Below, one piece after another: positions 7,261-16,276 of a stretch of DNA of 64,000 nucleotides; position 1 is the first letter of the stretch; each line of letters begins with the position of its first letter. The position numbers were made by a program, and so were the translations under genes. The notes under the pieces were generated by a model, which searched no databases, was not told the origin of the DNA, and was given only the letters and a program-made list of their open reading frames with translations. The stretch covers positions 186,001 to 250,000 of the forward strand of contig NZ_FMXM01000008.1 of the NCBI RefSeq assembly GCF_900103325.1, given 5' to 3'. This DNA comes from Mesorhizobium qingshengii. Its GTDB lineage: Bacteria; Pseudomonadota; Alphaproteobacteria; Rhizobiales; Rhizobiaceae.

Positions 7261-8301
7261 GTGGCTCTGGCGAGGCTTCCCTTTCAGGCCCTGCTTGCGG
7301 CGGTCATGATCCAGGCCGCCGCTGCCGAAACGATTCCCTTGCCGCAGCCCAAGCCGGAAGTCGGCGTGCACACCGACAAACCGATCGACAAGCCGCTGCC
7401 GCAGCCCGCCACCACGACCGAGCCGGCTCCGCTGCCGTCGGCCGATGCCATCAATCCTGACCGCTTCGGGGCCAAGCCGGCCGACGCCGCCTATGGCGCC
7501 TTCCAGCGCGGGCTTTACAAGACGGCCTACAACCTCGCGCTGATCCGCGCCCAAAATGGCGACCCGGCGGCGCAGACGCTGGTGGCCGAGATCCTGTCGC
7601 GCGGGCTGGGTGTGCCGCTGAACACCGCGGAAGCGGCCAAATGGTATGCGCTTGCCGCCGAGCAGGGCGTGCCGGAATCGCAGTTCCAGTATGCGCTGAT
7701 GCTGCTCGATGGCCGCTACGTCAAGAAGGACGAGAAGGGGGCCTATGCGTTGATGCAGGCCGCCGCCGAAGCCGGCAACCGGCTCGCGCAGTTCAATTTC
7801 GCGCAGATGCTGGTCCAGCAGGACCCCGGCGACGCCGGCATCGCCAAGGCGGTATCCTACTATGAGCGCGCTGCCGCGACCGGCCTCGCCGACGCGCAAT
7901 ATGCCATGTCCCAGGTCTATGCCAACGGCGTCGGCGGCAAGCCGCGCGACGATGCACAGGCCAGGCGCCTGCTGGCGCAGGCCGCGCGACAGAACTACGA
8001 CACCGCGCAGATCGATCTCGCCGCCTGGATGATCGAGGGCCGCGGTGGTGCGCGCGACCTGAAATCCGCCTTCGGCTGGATGAGGCAAGCGGCGGAGGGC
8101 GGCAATGTCGCCGCCCAGAATCGCCTTGCCAAACTCTATATGCAAGGCATCGGCACCGATCCGGACCTTGTCCTTGCCGGCGCCTGGTACATCGTCGCCC
8201 GCCGCGCCGGTCTCATCGATCCGCAGATGGACGATTTCCTGCAGGGGCTGAGCGACGACGAGACCAAGCAGGCATTGCAGAAGGCGAACCGCCTGCCTTG
8301 A
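7261..8301 (+). CDS. Exported Sel1-repeat (TPR-like) protein
   Basis: 346 residues. An N-terminal signal-like segment (about 1-22, ending in QAAAAET) is followed by a proline-rich linker and then five to six Sel1-like repeats from about residue 85 to 320, recognisable by their A-x-x-W-x-x-x-A-A-E-x-G and AQ-F/Y-A/M-L-A pattern, for example AEAAKWYALAAEQGVPESQ. Such proteins are periplasmic scaffolds; no partner is known here. The GTG at 7261 starts one base after the upstream stop codon, which decides it. It converges with the MDR gene at 8317. Confidence 0.75.
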   Translation: MALARLPFQALLAAVMIQAAAAETIPLPQPKPEVGVHTDKPIDKPLPQPATTTEPAPLPSADAINPDRFGAKPADAAYGAFQRGLYKTAYNLALIRAQNGDPAAQTLVAEILSRGLGVPLNTAEAAKWYALAAEQGVPESQFQYALMLLDGRYVKKDEKGAYALMQAAAEAGNRLAQFNFAQMLVQQDPGDAGIAKAVSYYERAAATGLADAQYAMSQVYANGVGGKPRDDAQARRLLAQAARQNYDTAQIDLAAWMIEGRGGARDLKSAFGWMRQAAEGGNVAAQNRLAKLYMQGIGTDPDLVLAGAWYIVARRAGLIDPQMDDFLQGLSDDETKQALQKANRLP

Positions 8302-8316
8302 CGGGCGTGCGCAAAA

Positions 8317-9333
8317 TCACTGCGTGTGATCGAGGACGACCTTGCCGAAGGGCGAGCCATGCTCGAGATGGCGAAAGGCCGCTGCCGCCTGACCCCATGG
8401 GAAGACCCGGTCGATCACCGGCCGCAACCGGTTGACGGCAATTGCCCTGTTCATGGCCTCGAAGGATTCGCGTGAGCCGACCGGTATGCCGCGTGCCCTC
8501 ACCTGGCGACGAAAGATATCGAGCGGATTGACCGACCCCTCGCTGCCGCCGAGATAGCCAATGACGTTGATCTGGGCCCCGCGCGCCGCGGCCTTGAGCG
8601 ACTGCGCGAAGCTTTGCGGTCCACCGACTTCGATGATGTAGTCGACGCCACGGCCATCGGTCAGCGCCAGCACCGCTGACGACCAATCCGGGTCGTTTCT
8701 GTAGTTGACGCCGTCATGGGCGCCGAGTTGCCTTGCCCGCGCGAGCTTCGCGTCGCTGCTCGACGTGACGATGACGCGCGCGCCGGCAGCGGCGGCGAAC
8801 TGTACCGCAAACAGCGACACGCCGCCTGTGCCGAGGCTGAGCACGGTTTCGCCCGGCTTAAGATGGCCTTCGGTGAACAGCGCATGCCAGGCGGTAACGG
8901 CAGCGCAAGGCAGCGTCGCCGCCTCGATGTCGCTCAAATGCGCCGGGGCGGGCACGGCAGCCTGTTCGTCCAGCCGGGCGAACTCGCTGAGCAGCCCGTC
9001 GACGGGACCGCCGCGCTGATAGGACGGCTCGGCCATGGCAAAGCTGCCACCGACCCAACGCTGCCAGAACGTGCCGCAAACACGGTCGCCGATCTTGAAG
9101 CGGCTGACCTCTGGGCCGACGGCCACGACTTCGCCGACCCCGTCCGAGAGCGGCACCAGCGGCAGTGGGAACGTCGTGTGATAATTGCCGCGCACGATTT
9201 CCACGTCGCGGTAGTTGAGCGCTGTCGCCTTGACCCTGATGATCATTTCCTGGCGGCCCGGCTCCGGCATTGGCCGTTCGACCTGCCTGAGATTGTCGAT
9301 GCCGCCCGGGTTCTGCAATTCGATCGCTTTCAT
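8317..9333 (-). CDS. MDR superfamily NAD(P)-dependent alcohol dehydrogenase / quinone oxidoreductase
   Basis: 338 residues, a complete medium-chain dehydrogenase. The GroES-like catalytic domain (about 1-130) carries FPLVPLSDGVGEVVAVGPEV-type family sequence; the Rossmann domain has LSLGTGGVSLFAVQFAAAAG at about 165-184. The structural-zinc cysteine cluster of classical alcohol dehydrogenases is absent, as in the zinc-independent quinone oxidoreductase-like members. It diverges from a LysR gene at 9435, which likely controls it. Substrate unknown. Confidence 0.8.
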   Translation of the reverse strand: MKAIELQNPGGIDNLRQVERPMPEPGRQEMIIRVKATALNYRDVEIVRGNYHTTFPLPLVPLSDGVGEVVAVGPEVSRFKIGDRVCGTFWQRWVGGSFAMAEPSYQRGGPVDGLLSEFARLDEQAAVPAPAHLSDIEAATLPCAAVTAWHALFTEGHLKPGETVLSLGTGGVSLFAVQFAAAAGARVIVTSSSDAKLARARQLGAHDGVNYRNDPDWSSAVLALTDGRGVDYIIEVGGPQSFAQSLKAAARGAQINVIGYLGGSEGSVNPLDIFRRQVRARGIPVGSRESFEAMNRAIAVNRLRPVIDRVFPWGQAAAAFRHLEHGSPFGKVVLDHTQ

Positions 9334-9393
9334 GTCGTTATCCTTTCTGTTGAAAGGAAAATCGCTTGCCAGGCATCGGATTTCAAATTCATA

Positions 9394-9410
9394 ATAATCA
9401 AAATGATTAT
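9394..9410. promoter_or_regulatory. Palindrome in the MDR/LysR intergenic region
   Basis: Perfect ATAATCA-AAA-TGATTAT palindrome 25 bp before the lysR start and 61 bp before the oxidoreductase start. Its AT-rich dyad form suits a LysR-type binding site. Confidence 0.45.
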
Positions 9411-9434
9411 GCCTTTAGAACATAGTTGAGATAA

Positions 9435-10295
9435 ATGCTCGAGGAACTGCGCACGCTTGTCCTGTTCGCCGAGGAAGGCTCGATCCAGAAAGTGGCCCGG
9501 CGTCTGCCTTTGACGCAGCCGGCAGTGACGAGGCAGATCCAGCGGCTGGAAGACATGCTCGCCACCACACTGCTCGACCGGCGGCAGAAGCCGCCGCGAC
9601 TGACCCAGGCAGGCCTGGACGTGCTGGCCCGCGGCCGCGACATCCTCGCTTCGGTCGAGGCGCTGAAAGCCTTCGCCGGCAGTGCCGAGCCGGAAGGTGT
9701 GCTTCGCCTTGGCCTTGCCCACGGCCTCTCCGACCGGGACGTGGCAGCGGCCGTCGCCAACGCCGCCGCGCCGTTTGCGAAGGTTTCGCTGCGCCTCAAA
9801 ACCGGCTGGAGCGCCGAGCTCGTCGATCAGTTTGGTCGCGGGCAGCTCGATATCGCCATCGTGCTGCGGGCAAGTGGCGGTGACCGCAGCGGAGACGTCA
9901 TCGGCACCGAACGTCTCGGCATTGTGGCCGGCCTGCAGCTCGGCCAGGCGCCCGATCCGGCAAACGCGGCATGGGTCCTCAGCCTCGCGCCATGCGACGC
10001 GCGCCAACGGCTGATCGCCGTCTTCGGCGATGACGGGAGGAAGCTGTCCATCGCCGCGGAAATCCAGGACCCGGCCATGCAGATGGAATGGGTGCGCCGG
10101 GGTCACGGACTTAGCCTGATGCCGATGCGCCTCCTCCGCCAGCATATGCCGGAGGGCGTTACGCTCGTCGAAGCGGAAAAACTCGACCTGTCCATGCACG
10201 TGGTCGTCATGCGGTCGCCACATATCCACCGACTGACAAAGGTCGCCGATGCCATCGCCGAGGCGGTTGGCGTTGTTGTCAATCGGAACGCCTGA
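9435..10295 (+). CDS. LysR family transcriptional regulator
   Basis: 286 residues. The N-terminal winged helix-turn-helix is clear: [18 protein letters not shown], then [20 protein letters not shown]. The C-terminal effector domain (about 88-286) is a typical periplasmic-binding-like fold but of low sequence conservation. It is transcribed away from the MDR oxidoreductase, the usual target arrangement for LysR regulators. Co-inducer unknown. Confidence 0.85.
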   Translation: MLEELRTLVLFAEEGSIQKVARRLPLTQPAVTRQIQRLEDMLATTLLDRRQKPPRLTQAGLDVLARGRDILASVEALKAFAGSAEPEGVLRLGLAHGLSDRDVAAAVANAAAPFAKVSLRLKTGWSAELVDQFGRGQLDIAIVLRASGGDRSGDVIGTERLGIVAGLQLGQAPDPANAAWVLSLAPCDARQRLIAVFGDDGRKLSIAAEIQDPAMQMEWVRRGHGLSLMPMRLLRQHMPEGVTLVEAEKLDLSMHVVVMRSPHIHRLTKVADAIAEAVGVVVNRNA

Positions 10296-10439
10296 CCAAG
10301 CCGGCGAAGGCATCCCATCTGCGAACCCCGACCCGGGCATGTCGTCGCTGCTGCTTCGCCGCAACCTGCCCGCTCCCTTGCCTCTTCTGGCGATTTGTGG
10401 TCTTGGGAGCCCGAAATCGCTTTCCCAGCGAACATCCCA

Positions 10440-10462
10440 TACCAACGGCTTGGCCGTTGGTA
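10440..10462 (+). promoter_or_regulatory. Hairpin in the efp leader
   Basis: Perfect ten-base-pair stem TACCAACGGC-TTG-GCCGTTGGTA ending 20 bp before the efp ATG. There is no U-tract, so it is not a standard terminator. It may shape translation initiation of efp, whose own ribosome-binding site is weak. Confidence 0.4.
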
Positions 10463-10482
10463 GCATCCCGGATCACCGCATC

Positions 10483-11049
10483 ATGGCCAAGATCAATGGC
10501 AACGAAATCCGTCCCGGCTTCGTCATCGAACACGATGGCGGCCTCTGGGTGGCGGTCAGGACCAACACCGTCAAGCCTGGCAAGGGCGGCGCCTACAACC
10601 AGGTCGAGCTGAAGAACCTGATCAACGGCACCAAGCTCAACGAGCGCTTTCGCTCGGCCGAAACGGTCGAGCAGATCAGGCTCGACCTCAAGGATTTTTC
10701 CTTCCTCTACGCGCAGGAAGACGCGCTGGTGTTCATGGATACCCAGAGCTACGAGCAACTCGAACTGAACAAGGACTTCGTCGGCGATCGCGCCGCCTTC
10801 CTGCAGGACGGCATGATGGTGACGGTCCAACTCTACGAGGACCGGCCGATCGGCATCTCCTTGCCTGACTATGTGACGCTGACCATCACCGAAGCGGACC
10901 CGGTAGTGAAGGGCCAGACGGCGGCTTCATCCTACAAGCCGGCGGTATTGGAGAACGGCATCCGCGTGCTCGTACCGCCATTCATCGGCGCCGGCGAGCG
11001 CATCATCGTCGACACCAACGAAATCACTTACGTGCGCCGCGCCGACTGA
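10483..11049 (+). CDS. efp: Elongation factor P
   Basis: 188 residues, the usual length, with three beta-barrel domains. EF-P enters the ribosomal E site and rescues stalling at polyproline. The loop carrying the modifiable lysine is [11 protein letters not shown] with K34, the position beta-lysylated by EpmA in bacteria with that pathway. The C-terminal signature [20 protein letters not shown] is intact. The ATG at 10483 gives the family start [12 protein letters not shown]; reading further left adds non-homologous residues. A hairpin lies just upstream, and a palindromic repeat begins at its own stop codon. suhB follows 86 bp later. Confidence 0.96.
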   Translation: MAKINGNEIRPGFVIEHDGGLWVAVRTNTVKPGKGGAYNQVELKNLINGTKLNERFRSAETVEQIRLDLKDFSFLYAQEDALVFMDTQSYEQLELNKDFVGDRAAFLQDGMMVTVQLYEDRPIGISLPDYVTLTITEADPVVKGQTAASSYKPAVLENGIRVLVPPFIGAGERIIVDTNEITYVRRAD

Positions 11050-11098
11050 TGCGTGTCGCCCAAAAGTGGCCCCGGTTTTGGGTCGCCGACATGCATCA
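11047..11098. repeat. Short palindromic repeat (family B), copy 1
   Basis: About 52 bp with inverted ends TGATGCGTGTCG / CGACATGCATCA and inner blocks CCCAAAA / TTTTGGG. The first three bases are the TGA stop codon of efp. Related copies lie at 20028-20077 and 59104-59151. Confidence 0.8.
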
Positions 11099-11135
11099 GG
11101 ACAGAGTTTAAAGCGCAGCAGCAGGAAGAGGCACG

Positions 11136-11936
11136 ATGGCACGCTCCGCACTTCTCAACGTCATGGTTCAGGCCGCCATGAAGGCCGGCCGCTCGCTGTC
11201 GCGCGACTTCGGCGAGGTGCAGAACCTGCAGGTCTCGATGAAGGGCCCCGGCGACTATGTCAGCCAGGCCGACCGCAAGGCCGAGGATATTGTCTTTGCC
11301 GAGCTGTCGAAGGCGCGGCCGGGCTATTCCTTCCTGATGGAGGAACGCGGCACGGTGGAAGGCGATGACGCTCAGCACCGCTGGATTGTCGACCCGCTCG
11401 ACGGCACCACCAATTTCCTCCACGGCATCCCGCTCTTTGCCGTCTCGATCGCCTTGGAACGCCAAGGCCAGATCGTTGCCGGCGTCATCTACAATCCGGC
11501 GATGGACGAGCTCTACACCGCCGAACGCGGCGGCGGCGCCTTCATGAACGACCGCCGCCTGCGGGTCGCCGGCCGCATCAAGCTGGTCGACACGGTCATC
11601 GGCTGCGGCATGCCGCATCTGGGACGCGGCCACCACGGCAATTTCCTTGTCGAATTGCGCAACGTCATGGCCGAGGTCTCCGGCGTCCGCCGCCTCGGCT
11701 CCGCCTCGCTCGATCTTGCCTATGTCGCCGCCGGCCGCATGGATGGCTTCTGGGAAACCGGCCTGTCGGCCTGGGACATCGCCGCCGGCCTTCTGCTGAT
11801 CCGCGAGGCGGGCGGTTTCGTTTCGGACATGGATGGCGGACAGGACATGCTCGACAATGGCTCGGTGGTCGCCGGCAACGAGGTCATCCAGCGCGCCTTG
11901 CTCAAGGTCGTGAAGAAGCCGTTCACGCCGCGCTGA
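11136..11936 (+). CDS. suhB: Inositol monophosphatase family protein SuhB
   Basis: 266 residues. The lithium-sensitive, magnesium-dependent phosphatase signature is complete: acidic E69-E70, then WIVDPLDGTTNFLHG at 83-97 with metal ligands D86 and D89, and the C-terminal WDIAAGLLLIREAGG. It probably hydrolyses myo-inositol-1-phosphate; in enterobacteria SuhB also takes part in rRNA antitermination, and which role holds here is unknown. The ATG at 11136 is preceded by AGGAAGAG. It follows efp in the same direction. Confidence 0.9.
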   Translation: MARSALLNVMVQAAMKAGRSLSRDFGEVQNLQVSMKGPGDYVSQADRKAEDIVFAELSKARPGYSFLMEERGTVEGDDAQHRWIVDPLDGTTNFLHGIPLFAVSIALERQGQIVAGVIYNPAMDELYTAERGGGAFMNDRRLRVAGRIKLVDTVIGCGMPHLGRGHHGNFLVELRNVMAEVSGVRRLGSASLDLAYVAAGRMDGFWETGLSAWDIAAGLLLIREAGGFVSDMDGGQDMLDNGSVVAGNEVIQRALLKVVKKPFTPR

Positions 11937-12040
11937 CAGGCACGCCGCGCTGAAGCGCCGCAGTCGTAAAACCGCCAACAAGACTTGAAATACTGCCTGC
12001 CGACCGCCCAGATTGGGGCACGGCGCAGGAACCCGGCAGT

Positions 12041-12727
12041 GTGAAAGACGTCAAGCCCCACCACGACATCCCGTTCATCGGACGCTGGCACTATTCGCGC
12101 GCCGAGATGATCGCCGACGGTATCGTCCATGCCGTCGGCATCGTGCTGGCGATAGCGGCCGGTTCGGCATTGCTGGCGCTTGCGGCCTTTCGTGTCGGGC
12201 CGGGTGAGTACATCGCCGCCGCCTTCTATGTGGTTTCGCTGCTCACCGTGCTGTCGGTGTCGCTGACCTACAATCTGTGGCCGGTGTCATCGCCGAAGAA
12301 ATGGGTCCTGCGGCGCTTCGATCACGCCGCGATCTATCTGTTGATCGCCGGAACCTATACGCCTTTCCTGGCCCAGCTCGACGGCTCGCCGCTGGCAGGC
12401 TGGATGATTGTCCTCGTCTGGTGCGCCGCGGCGCTGGGCATCACCATCAAGGTGTTCTTTCCCGGCCGGTTCGACCGGCTGGCCATCGTCTTCTATCTCG
12501 CCATCGGCTGGAGCGGCATCATCCTGGCAAAGCCGATTGTCCAGACGCTGCCGACGACATCGATCGCGCTCATCGTCGCTGGCGGCATCGTCTATTCCTG
12601 CGGCGTCATCTTCTTCGCCTGGAAGGGGCTGCGCTTCCACAATGCGCTGTGGCACGGCTTCGTCGTCACTGGCGCCGGCCTGCATCTGGCCGCCATGGTC
12701 GATTGCCTGGTCATCAACCGCTTCTGA
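12041..12727 (+). CDS. Haemolysin III / PAQR family membrane protein
   Basis: 228 residues with seven transmembrane helices. The PAQR/HlyIII signature is visible as FDHAAIYLLIAGTYTPF at about 88-104 and the C-terminal HGFVVTGAGLHLAAM at about 205-219, whose histidines bind a zinc ion in relatives such as adiponectin receptors. The name haemolysin is historical; bacterial homologues are probably membrane hydrolases or homeostasis proteins. The start at 12041 is GTG. A 13-bp perfect hairpin lies behind the stop codon. Confidence 0.85.
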   Translation: MKDVKPHHDIPFIGRWHYSRAEMIADGIVHAVGIVLAIAAGSALLALAAFRVGPGEYIAAAFYVVSLLTVLSVSLTYNLWPVSSPKKWVLRRFDHAAIYLLIAGTYTPFLAQLDGSPLAGWMIVLVWCAAALGITIKVFFPGRFDRLAIVFYLAIGWSGIILAKPIVQTLPTTSIALIVAGGIVYSCGVIFFAWKGLRFHNALWHGFVVTGAGLHLAAMVDCLVINRF

Positions 12728-12738
12728 CCCGGCGCACG

Positions 12739-12768
12739 ACCCTGGAAACCGATTTCGGTTTCCAGGGT
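12739..12768. terminator. Long hairpin behind the HlyIII gene
   Basis: Perfect 13-bp stem ACCCTGGAAACCG-ATTT-CGGTTTCCAGGGT starting 12 bp after the stop codon. No U-tract follows, so it may act as an mRNA-stabilising 3' structure or be a palindromic repeat rather than an intrinsic terminator. Confidence 0.45.
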
Positions 12769-12887
12769 CCGATCGAACGCGCGTCTCACACGGCCGGCAA
12801 TATTGCCAAGCGCCATTCAATTTGGTCACAATTCCGTTTAGAGTCGCGTTCAACCTGATCGGCGGCGGCATCGGAAACGGGGCACGG

Positions 12888-13913
12888 ATGGCTTTTCTCA
12901 AATCCTTCGGCGTGGGCAGACGTTCTGATGTCCTGATCTACGACCCGCATAAACTGTCGAGTCCCCAGGTCTTCCTGCTGACCATGGTGATCTTCCTGGC
13001 CATCGTGGCGTTCATTGCCGCGATCCTGACCCGCCAGATCTCGACGGCCTTCGGCAGCAATCCCGGCCTCAACGGCCTGATCGTCGGCGTGCTGGTGGTT
13101 GGCATCCTGCTGGCCTTCGCCCAGGTCGGACGGCTGTTTCGCGAAGTGCGCTGGGTCAACTCCTTCCGCGCAGGCTCGGAAACCACCGAACCTGTGCTGC
13201 TGGCGCCGATGAAGGCGATGCTCAGCCGCTCGTCGTCGATGGCTTTTTCGACCAGTTCGATGCGCACCATGCTCGATTCCATCGCCACGCGCCTGGATGA
13301 AAGCCGCGACACCTCGCGCTATCTCGTCGGCCTGCTGGTGTTCCTCGGCCTGCTCGGCACCTTCTGGGGCCTCTTGAACACCATCGGCTCGATCCGCGAG
13401 ACCATCGAATCGCTCGACCCGGGCACGGGCGACGCCGCCGCGGTGCTCGATTCGCTCAAGCAGGGGCTTTCCGCGCCGCTGGCCGGCATGGGCACCGCCT
13501 TCTCGTCCTCGCTGTTCGGCCTGTCGGGCTCGCTGGTGCTCGGCTTCCTCGACCTGCAGGCCGGCCGCGCCCAGACGCGTTTCTACACCGAGCTCGAAAA
13601 CTGGCTGTCCTCGGTCACCGACCTGTCGTCCGACATCGTCGTTTCCGACCCGGCCAAGACCGAATCCTCGGATGAGATTCGTGTGCTGTCCGAACGGCTG
13701 CGCAGCATGCAGGAGAATGGCGGCGGCTCCAATCCGCGGGTCGCCACCGCCATGGCCAACCTCGCCGACGGCATTTCCGGCCTGGTCAAGAACATGCGCT
13801 CGGAACAGCAGATTATGCGCGACTGGGTCGAGGCCCAGTCCGACGAGCAGAAGGCGATGCGCAACACGCTGGAGAAGATCGCCGACGCCCTGAAGAAGCC
13901 CGGGGTGCACTGA
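12888..13913 (+). CDS. MotA/TolQ/ExbB-like proton channel protein of an orphan stator pair
   Basis: 341 residues with four hydrophobic helices (about 27-50, 63-85, 145-168 and 205-230) and a helical C-terminal tail. The pair of helices YLVGLLVFLGLLGTFWGLLN and GTAFSSSLFGLSGSLVLGFL matches the MotA/ExbB channel domain. The ATG at 12888 is chosen because a longer frame upstream overlaps the hlyIII gene and lacks homology. One base separates it from a MotB/OmpA-like gene, so the two form an operon and probably an ion-driven stator complex. No flagellar, TolAR or TonB gene is near; its mechanical partner is unknown. Confidence 0.75.
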   Translation: MAFLKSFGVGRRSDVLIYDPHKLSSPQVFLLTMVIFLAIVAFIAAILTRQISTAFGSNPGLNGLIVGVLVVGILLAFAQVGRLFREVRWVNSFRAGSETTEPVLLAPMKAMLSRSSSMAFSTSSMRTMLDSIATRLDESRDTSRYLVGLLVFLGLLGTFWGLLNTIGSIRETIESLDPGTGDAAAVLDSLKQGLSAPLAGMGTAFSSSLFGLSGSLVLGFLDLQAGRAQTRFYTELENWLSSVTDLSSDIVVSDPAKTESSDEIRVLSERLRSMQENGGGSNPRVATAMANLADGISGLVKNMRSEQQIMRDWVEAQSDEQKAMRNTLEKIADALKKPGVH

Positions 13914-13914
13914 C

Positions 13915-14946
13915 GTGGCGCTCGCCAGGGGCCGGCGCACCGATCGCCGCATCGACTATTGGCCGGGCTTCGTCGACGCGCTGTCGACGCTGCTTCTGGC
14001 CATCATGTTCCTGCTCACGGTCTTCGTGCTCGCGCAATTCCTGCTCGGCCGCGAAATCTCAGGCAAGGATACGGCGCTCTCGCGTCTCAATTCGCAGATC
14101 AACGAACTGACCCAGCTTCTGGCGCTGGAGCGCTCGACGGCGCAGGACAAGGATGATTCGCTGGCCAATCTGCAGGCATCGCTGTCGGCGGCGGTAGCCG
14201 AGAAAAGTCGGCTCGAACAATTGCTGGCGCAGGGTGCGGGCGCCGGGGACGCCGCCAACCAGCGTGCGGCAGAACTGGGCGGCGAACTCGACAACCAGCG
14301 CCAGATCAGTCAGCAGGCGCTGAGCCAGGTCGAAATCCTCAACCAGCAGATCGCGGCGCTGCGCAAGCAGATCGGGGCGCTCGAGGATGCGCTCAACGTG
14401 TCCGAAACGCGCGACCGCGATTCCAACACCAAGATCGCCGATCTCGGCCGCCGCCTGAACGTGGCACTTGCACAGCGCGTGCAGGAACTGAACCGCTACC
14501 GCTCCGACTTCTTCGGACGCTTGCGCGAAATCCTCGCCGACCGAGAGAACATCCGCATCGTCGGCGACCGCTTCGTCTTCCAGTCGGAAGTGCTGTTCCC
14601 GACCGGCTCCGAAGAGATCAACGATGCCGGCAAGGTCGAGATGAAGAAACTCGCCGACGCCATCATCGAGTTGCAGAAGGAAATTCCCCCGGAGATCAAC
14701 TGGGTGCTGCGCGTCGACGGCCATACCGACAACAAGCCGCTCTCCGGCACCGGCCGCTACCGTGACAACTGGGAGCTGTCGACGGCGCGTTCGACCTCGG
14801 TGGTGAAGTTCCTGATCGAGAACGGCGTACCGGCCAACCGGTTGGTAGCCGCCGGCTTCGGCGAGTTCCAGCCGCTCGACCCGGCCGACACCGAAGAGGC
14901 GCGCAACAAGAACCGCCGTATTGAACTGAAGCTCACCGAACGGTGA
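13915..14946 (+). CDS. MotB/OmpA-like peptidoglycan-binding stator partner
   Basis: 343 residues. One N-terminal transmembrane helix (about 19-42) carries the acidic FVDALSTLLLAIMFLLT segment with an Asp in the place of the proton-carrying Asp of MotB. A long coiled coil follows (about 45-180), then an OmpA-like peptidoglycan-binding domain (about 215-340) with DGHTDNKPL, YRDNWELSTARSTSV and NKNRRIELKL. The GTG at 13915 is one base after the upstream stop codon. The coiled coil makes it longer than classical MotB. It resembles the ZorB part of Zorya anti-phage systems in outline, but no zorC, zorD or zorE gene is present. Confidence 0.8.
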   Translation: MALARGRRTDRRIDYWPGFVDALSTLLLAIMFLLTVFVLAQFLLGREISGKDTALSRLNSQINELTQLLALERSTAQDKDDSLANLQASLSAAVAEKSRLEQLLAQGAGAGDAANQRAAELGGELDNQRQISQQALSQVEILNQQIAALRKQIGALEDALNVSETRDRDSNTKIADLGRRLNVALAQRVQELNRYRSDFFGRLREILADRENIRIVGDRFVFQSEVLFPTGSEEINDAGKVEMKKLADAIIELQKEIPPEINWVLRVDGHTDNKPLSGTGRYRDNWELSTARSTSVVKFLIENGVPANRLVAAGFGEFQPLDPADTEEARNKNRRIELKLTER

Positions 14947-15185
14947 TCCCGCATCACGCGAATTTGTTCGCCGGCTCAACGCTAGAGCGCAGCCGTGGGC
15001 CGGCAAGGCCTGAAAAGATTATCATTTTTTAATTACACATCGTGTCAGTGCGGTCCTAGCTTGCCGCCTGGGCCGAGAACCGCCGGCGATGAATCCTCCC
15101 ATCGTGACGCGACGGAACCGGACGGCCCGCGGCCGGAAGGCTGTCGGAACAACCGCCACCTTCCTCTTCAAGAGGAGACGCGACG

Positions 15186-15620
15186 ATGCGCTCTTTTGCT
15201 CCCAGGACCTCGCTCGGAACTGCAGCACTCACGGCGTTCCTCATCGCCGTTCCGCTTGCCGGCGCCTATGCGGCGGGCCATCACAAAGGCGCTCTCGACG
15301 AGACCGCACCGACCGACTTTATCGGCCCGCGCGTCGAAGGTCTCATCGGACAGGTTCAAGGCGTCCATCAGGGCATAGTCGACGCCAGGCAGGCCAACAC
15401 CATCACGCCGTCGATGGCGCAACGCCTGGAAATGCGCACGGCCCGCATCAGTCAGGCGGCCGAGAAGATCGCGGCATCGGATCACGGCAGGATACCGGCC
15501 GCGCAATACCGTGACCTGCTGCGCCGGCTCGACAATGTCGACCAACGGCTGATGGTCGGGACCGGTAGCGGCTTCATGATCGGCGATGGTTCCGACGGCG
15601 GAAACTACCCGAACGGCTGA
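15186..15620 (+). CDS. Exported protein of unknown function
   Basis: 144 residues. A signal peptide (about 1-29, ending GAYAAG) precedes a short helical domain with ARISQAAEKIAASDHGRIPA and RRLDNVDQRLMV, ending in a glycine-rich tail GFMIGDGSDGGNYPNG. The ATG at 15186 follows GAGGAG. Similar small exported proteins are common in rhizobia but no function is known. It stands alone between the stator pair and a convergent DUF1304 gene. Confidence 0.7.
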   Translation: MRSFAPRTSLGTAALTAFLIAVPLAGAYAAGHHKGALDETAPTDFIGPRVEGLIGQVQGVHQGIVDARQANTITPSMAQRLEMRTARISQAAEKIAASDHGRIPAAQYRDLLRRLDNVDQRLMVGTGSGFMIGDGSDGGNYPNG

Positions 15621-15680
15621 GACCGGCTGTTGCAGCGCGCATTCCTGCCGATGTGCCGCGGGCCTGCGGCACTTCGATAT

Positions 15681-15725
15681 TGCGCATGATCCGACCGAAA
15701 TCGGTTCCGATTTCGGTCCATGCAC
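15681..15725. repeat. Short palindromic repeat (family C), copy 1
   Basis: TGCGCATGATC on the left and ATGCACC on the right enclose a perfect 12-bp stem GACCGAAATCGG-TT-CCGATTTCGGTC (15693-15718). Related copies lie at 56639-56686 and 61037-61084. It lies between convergent genes and may serve as a termination structure. Confidence 0.75.
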
Positions 15726-15781
15726 CAGGAAGGGACCACCTGGCGCCTTCGGGACCCCAATCCCGCGGGCGTCCTTTTTCC

Positions 15782-16135
15782 CTACCAGCCGAGCCAGACC
15801 GCGATCAGGGCAAGCACCGCCGGCACGGTCTGGATGAACAGGATCTTGCGACCAACCGTCGCCGCGCCAAAGAGGCCGGCAATGGCCACGCACAACAGGA
15901 AGAAAGCCTTGACCTGGAAGCCACCCGCGCCAAGGTAGAGCCCCCAGATCAGGCCGGCGGCGAGGAAGCCGTTGTAGAGCCCCTGATTGGCGGCGAGCAC
16001 CTTCGAAGCGCTGGCGAATTCCGGCGCCAGATTGAATGCCTTGTGTCCGCTCGGCGTGTCCCACAGCACCATCTCGAGATAGACGATGTAGACATGGATC
16101 AAGGCCACCAGCCCGACCAGGATGTTGCCGATCAT
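15782..16135 (-). CDS. DUF1304 family small membrane protein
   Basis: 117 residues with four transmembrane helices. The DUF1304 signature is visible: MIGNILVGLVALIHVYIVYLEM at the N-terminus (in two halves), then a conserved loop WDTPSGHKAFNL and the NQGLYNGFLAAGL segment. No function is established for the family. It is transcribed towards the exported protein gene and diverges from the M32 carboxypeptidase gene. Confidence 0.8.
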   Translation of the reverse strand: MIGNILVGLVALIHVYIVYLEMVLWDTPSGHKAFNLAPEFASASKVLAANQGLYNGFLAAGLIWGLYLGAGGFQVKAFFLLCVAIAGLFGAATVGRKILFIQTVPAVLALIAVWLGW

Positions 16136-16276
16136 CTTGTTCCCCCTTGATGTGTCGCCGGCAGCATTTCACGCGCGGCCTCACCTGCGCAAGATGCATC
16201 CGCCGCACGGGCCGCAGGGTTGCAAACGTCTTTGCGTTGGTATCTTTTCGCGCCGTCCCCAATCACGGAAGCCGCC

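Noticed and set aside
12888..14946. Zorya anti-phage system
   Set aside because: Only the stator-like pair is present; no zorC, zorD or zorE gene follows, and the flanks are housekeeping genes.
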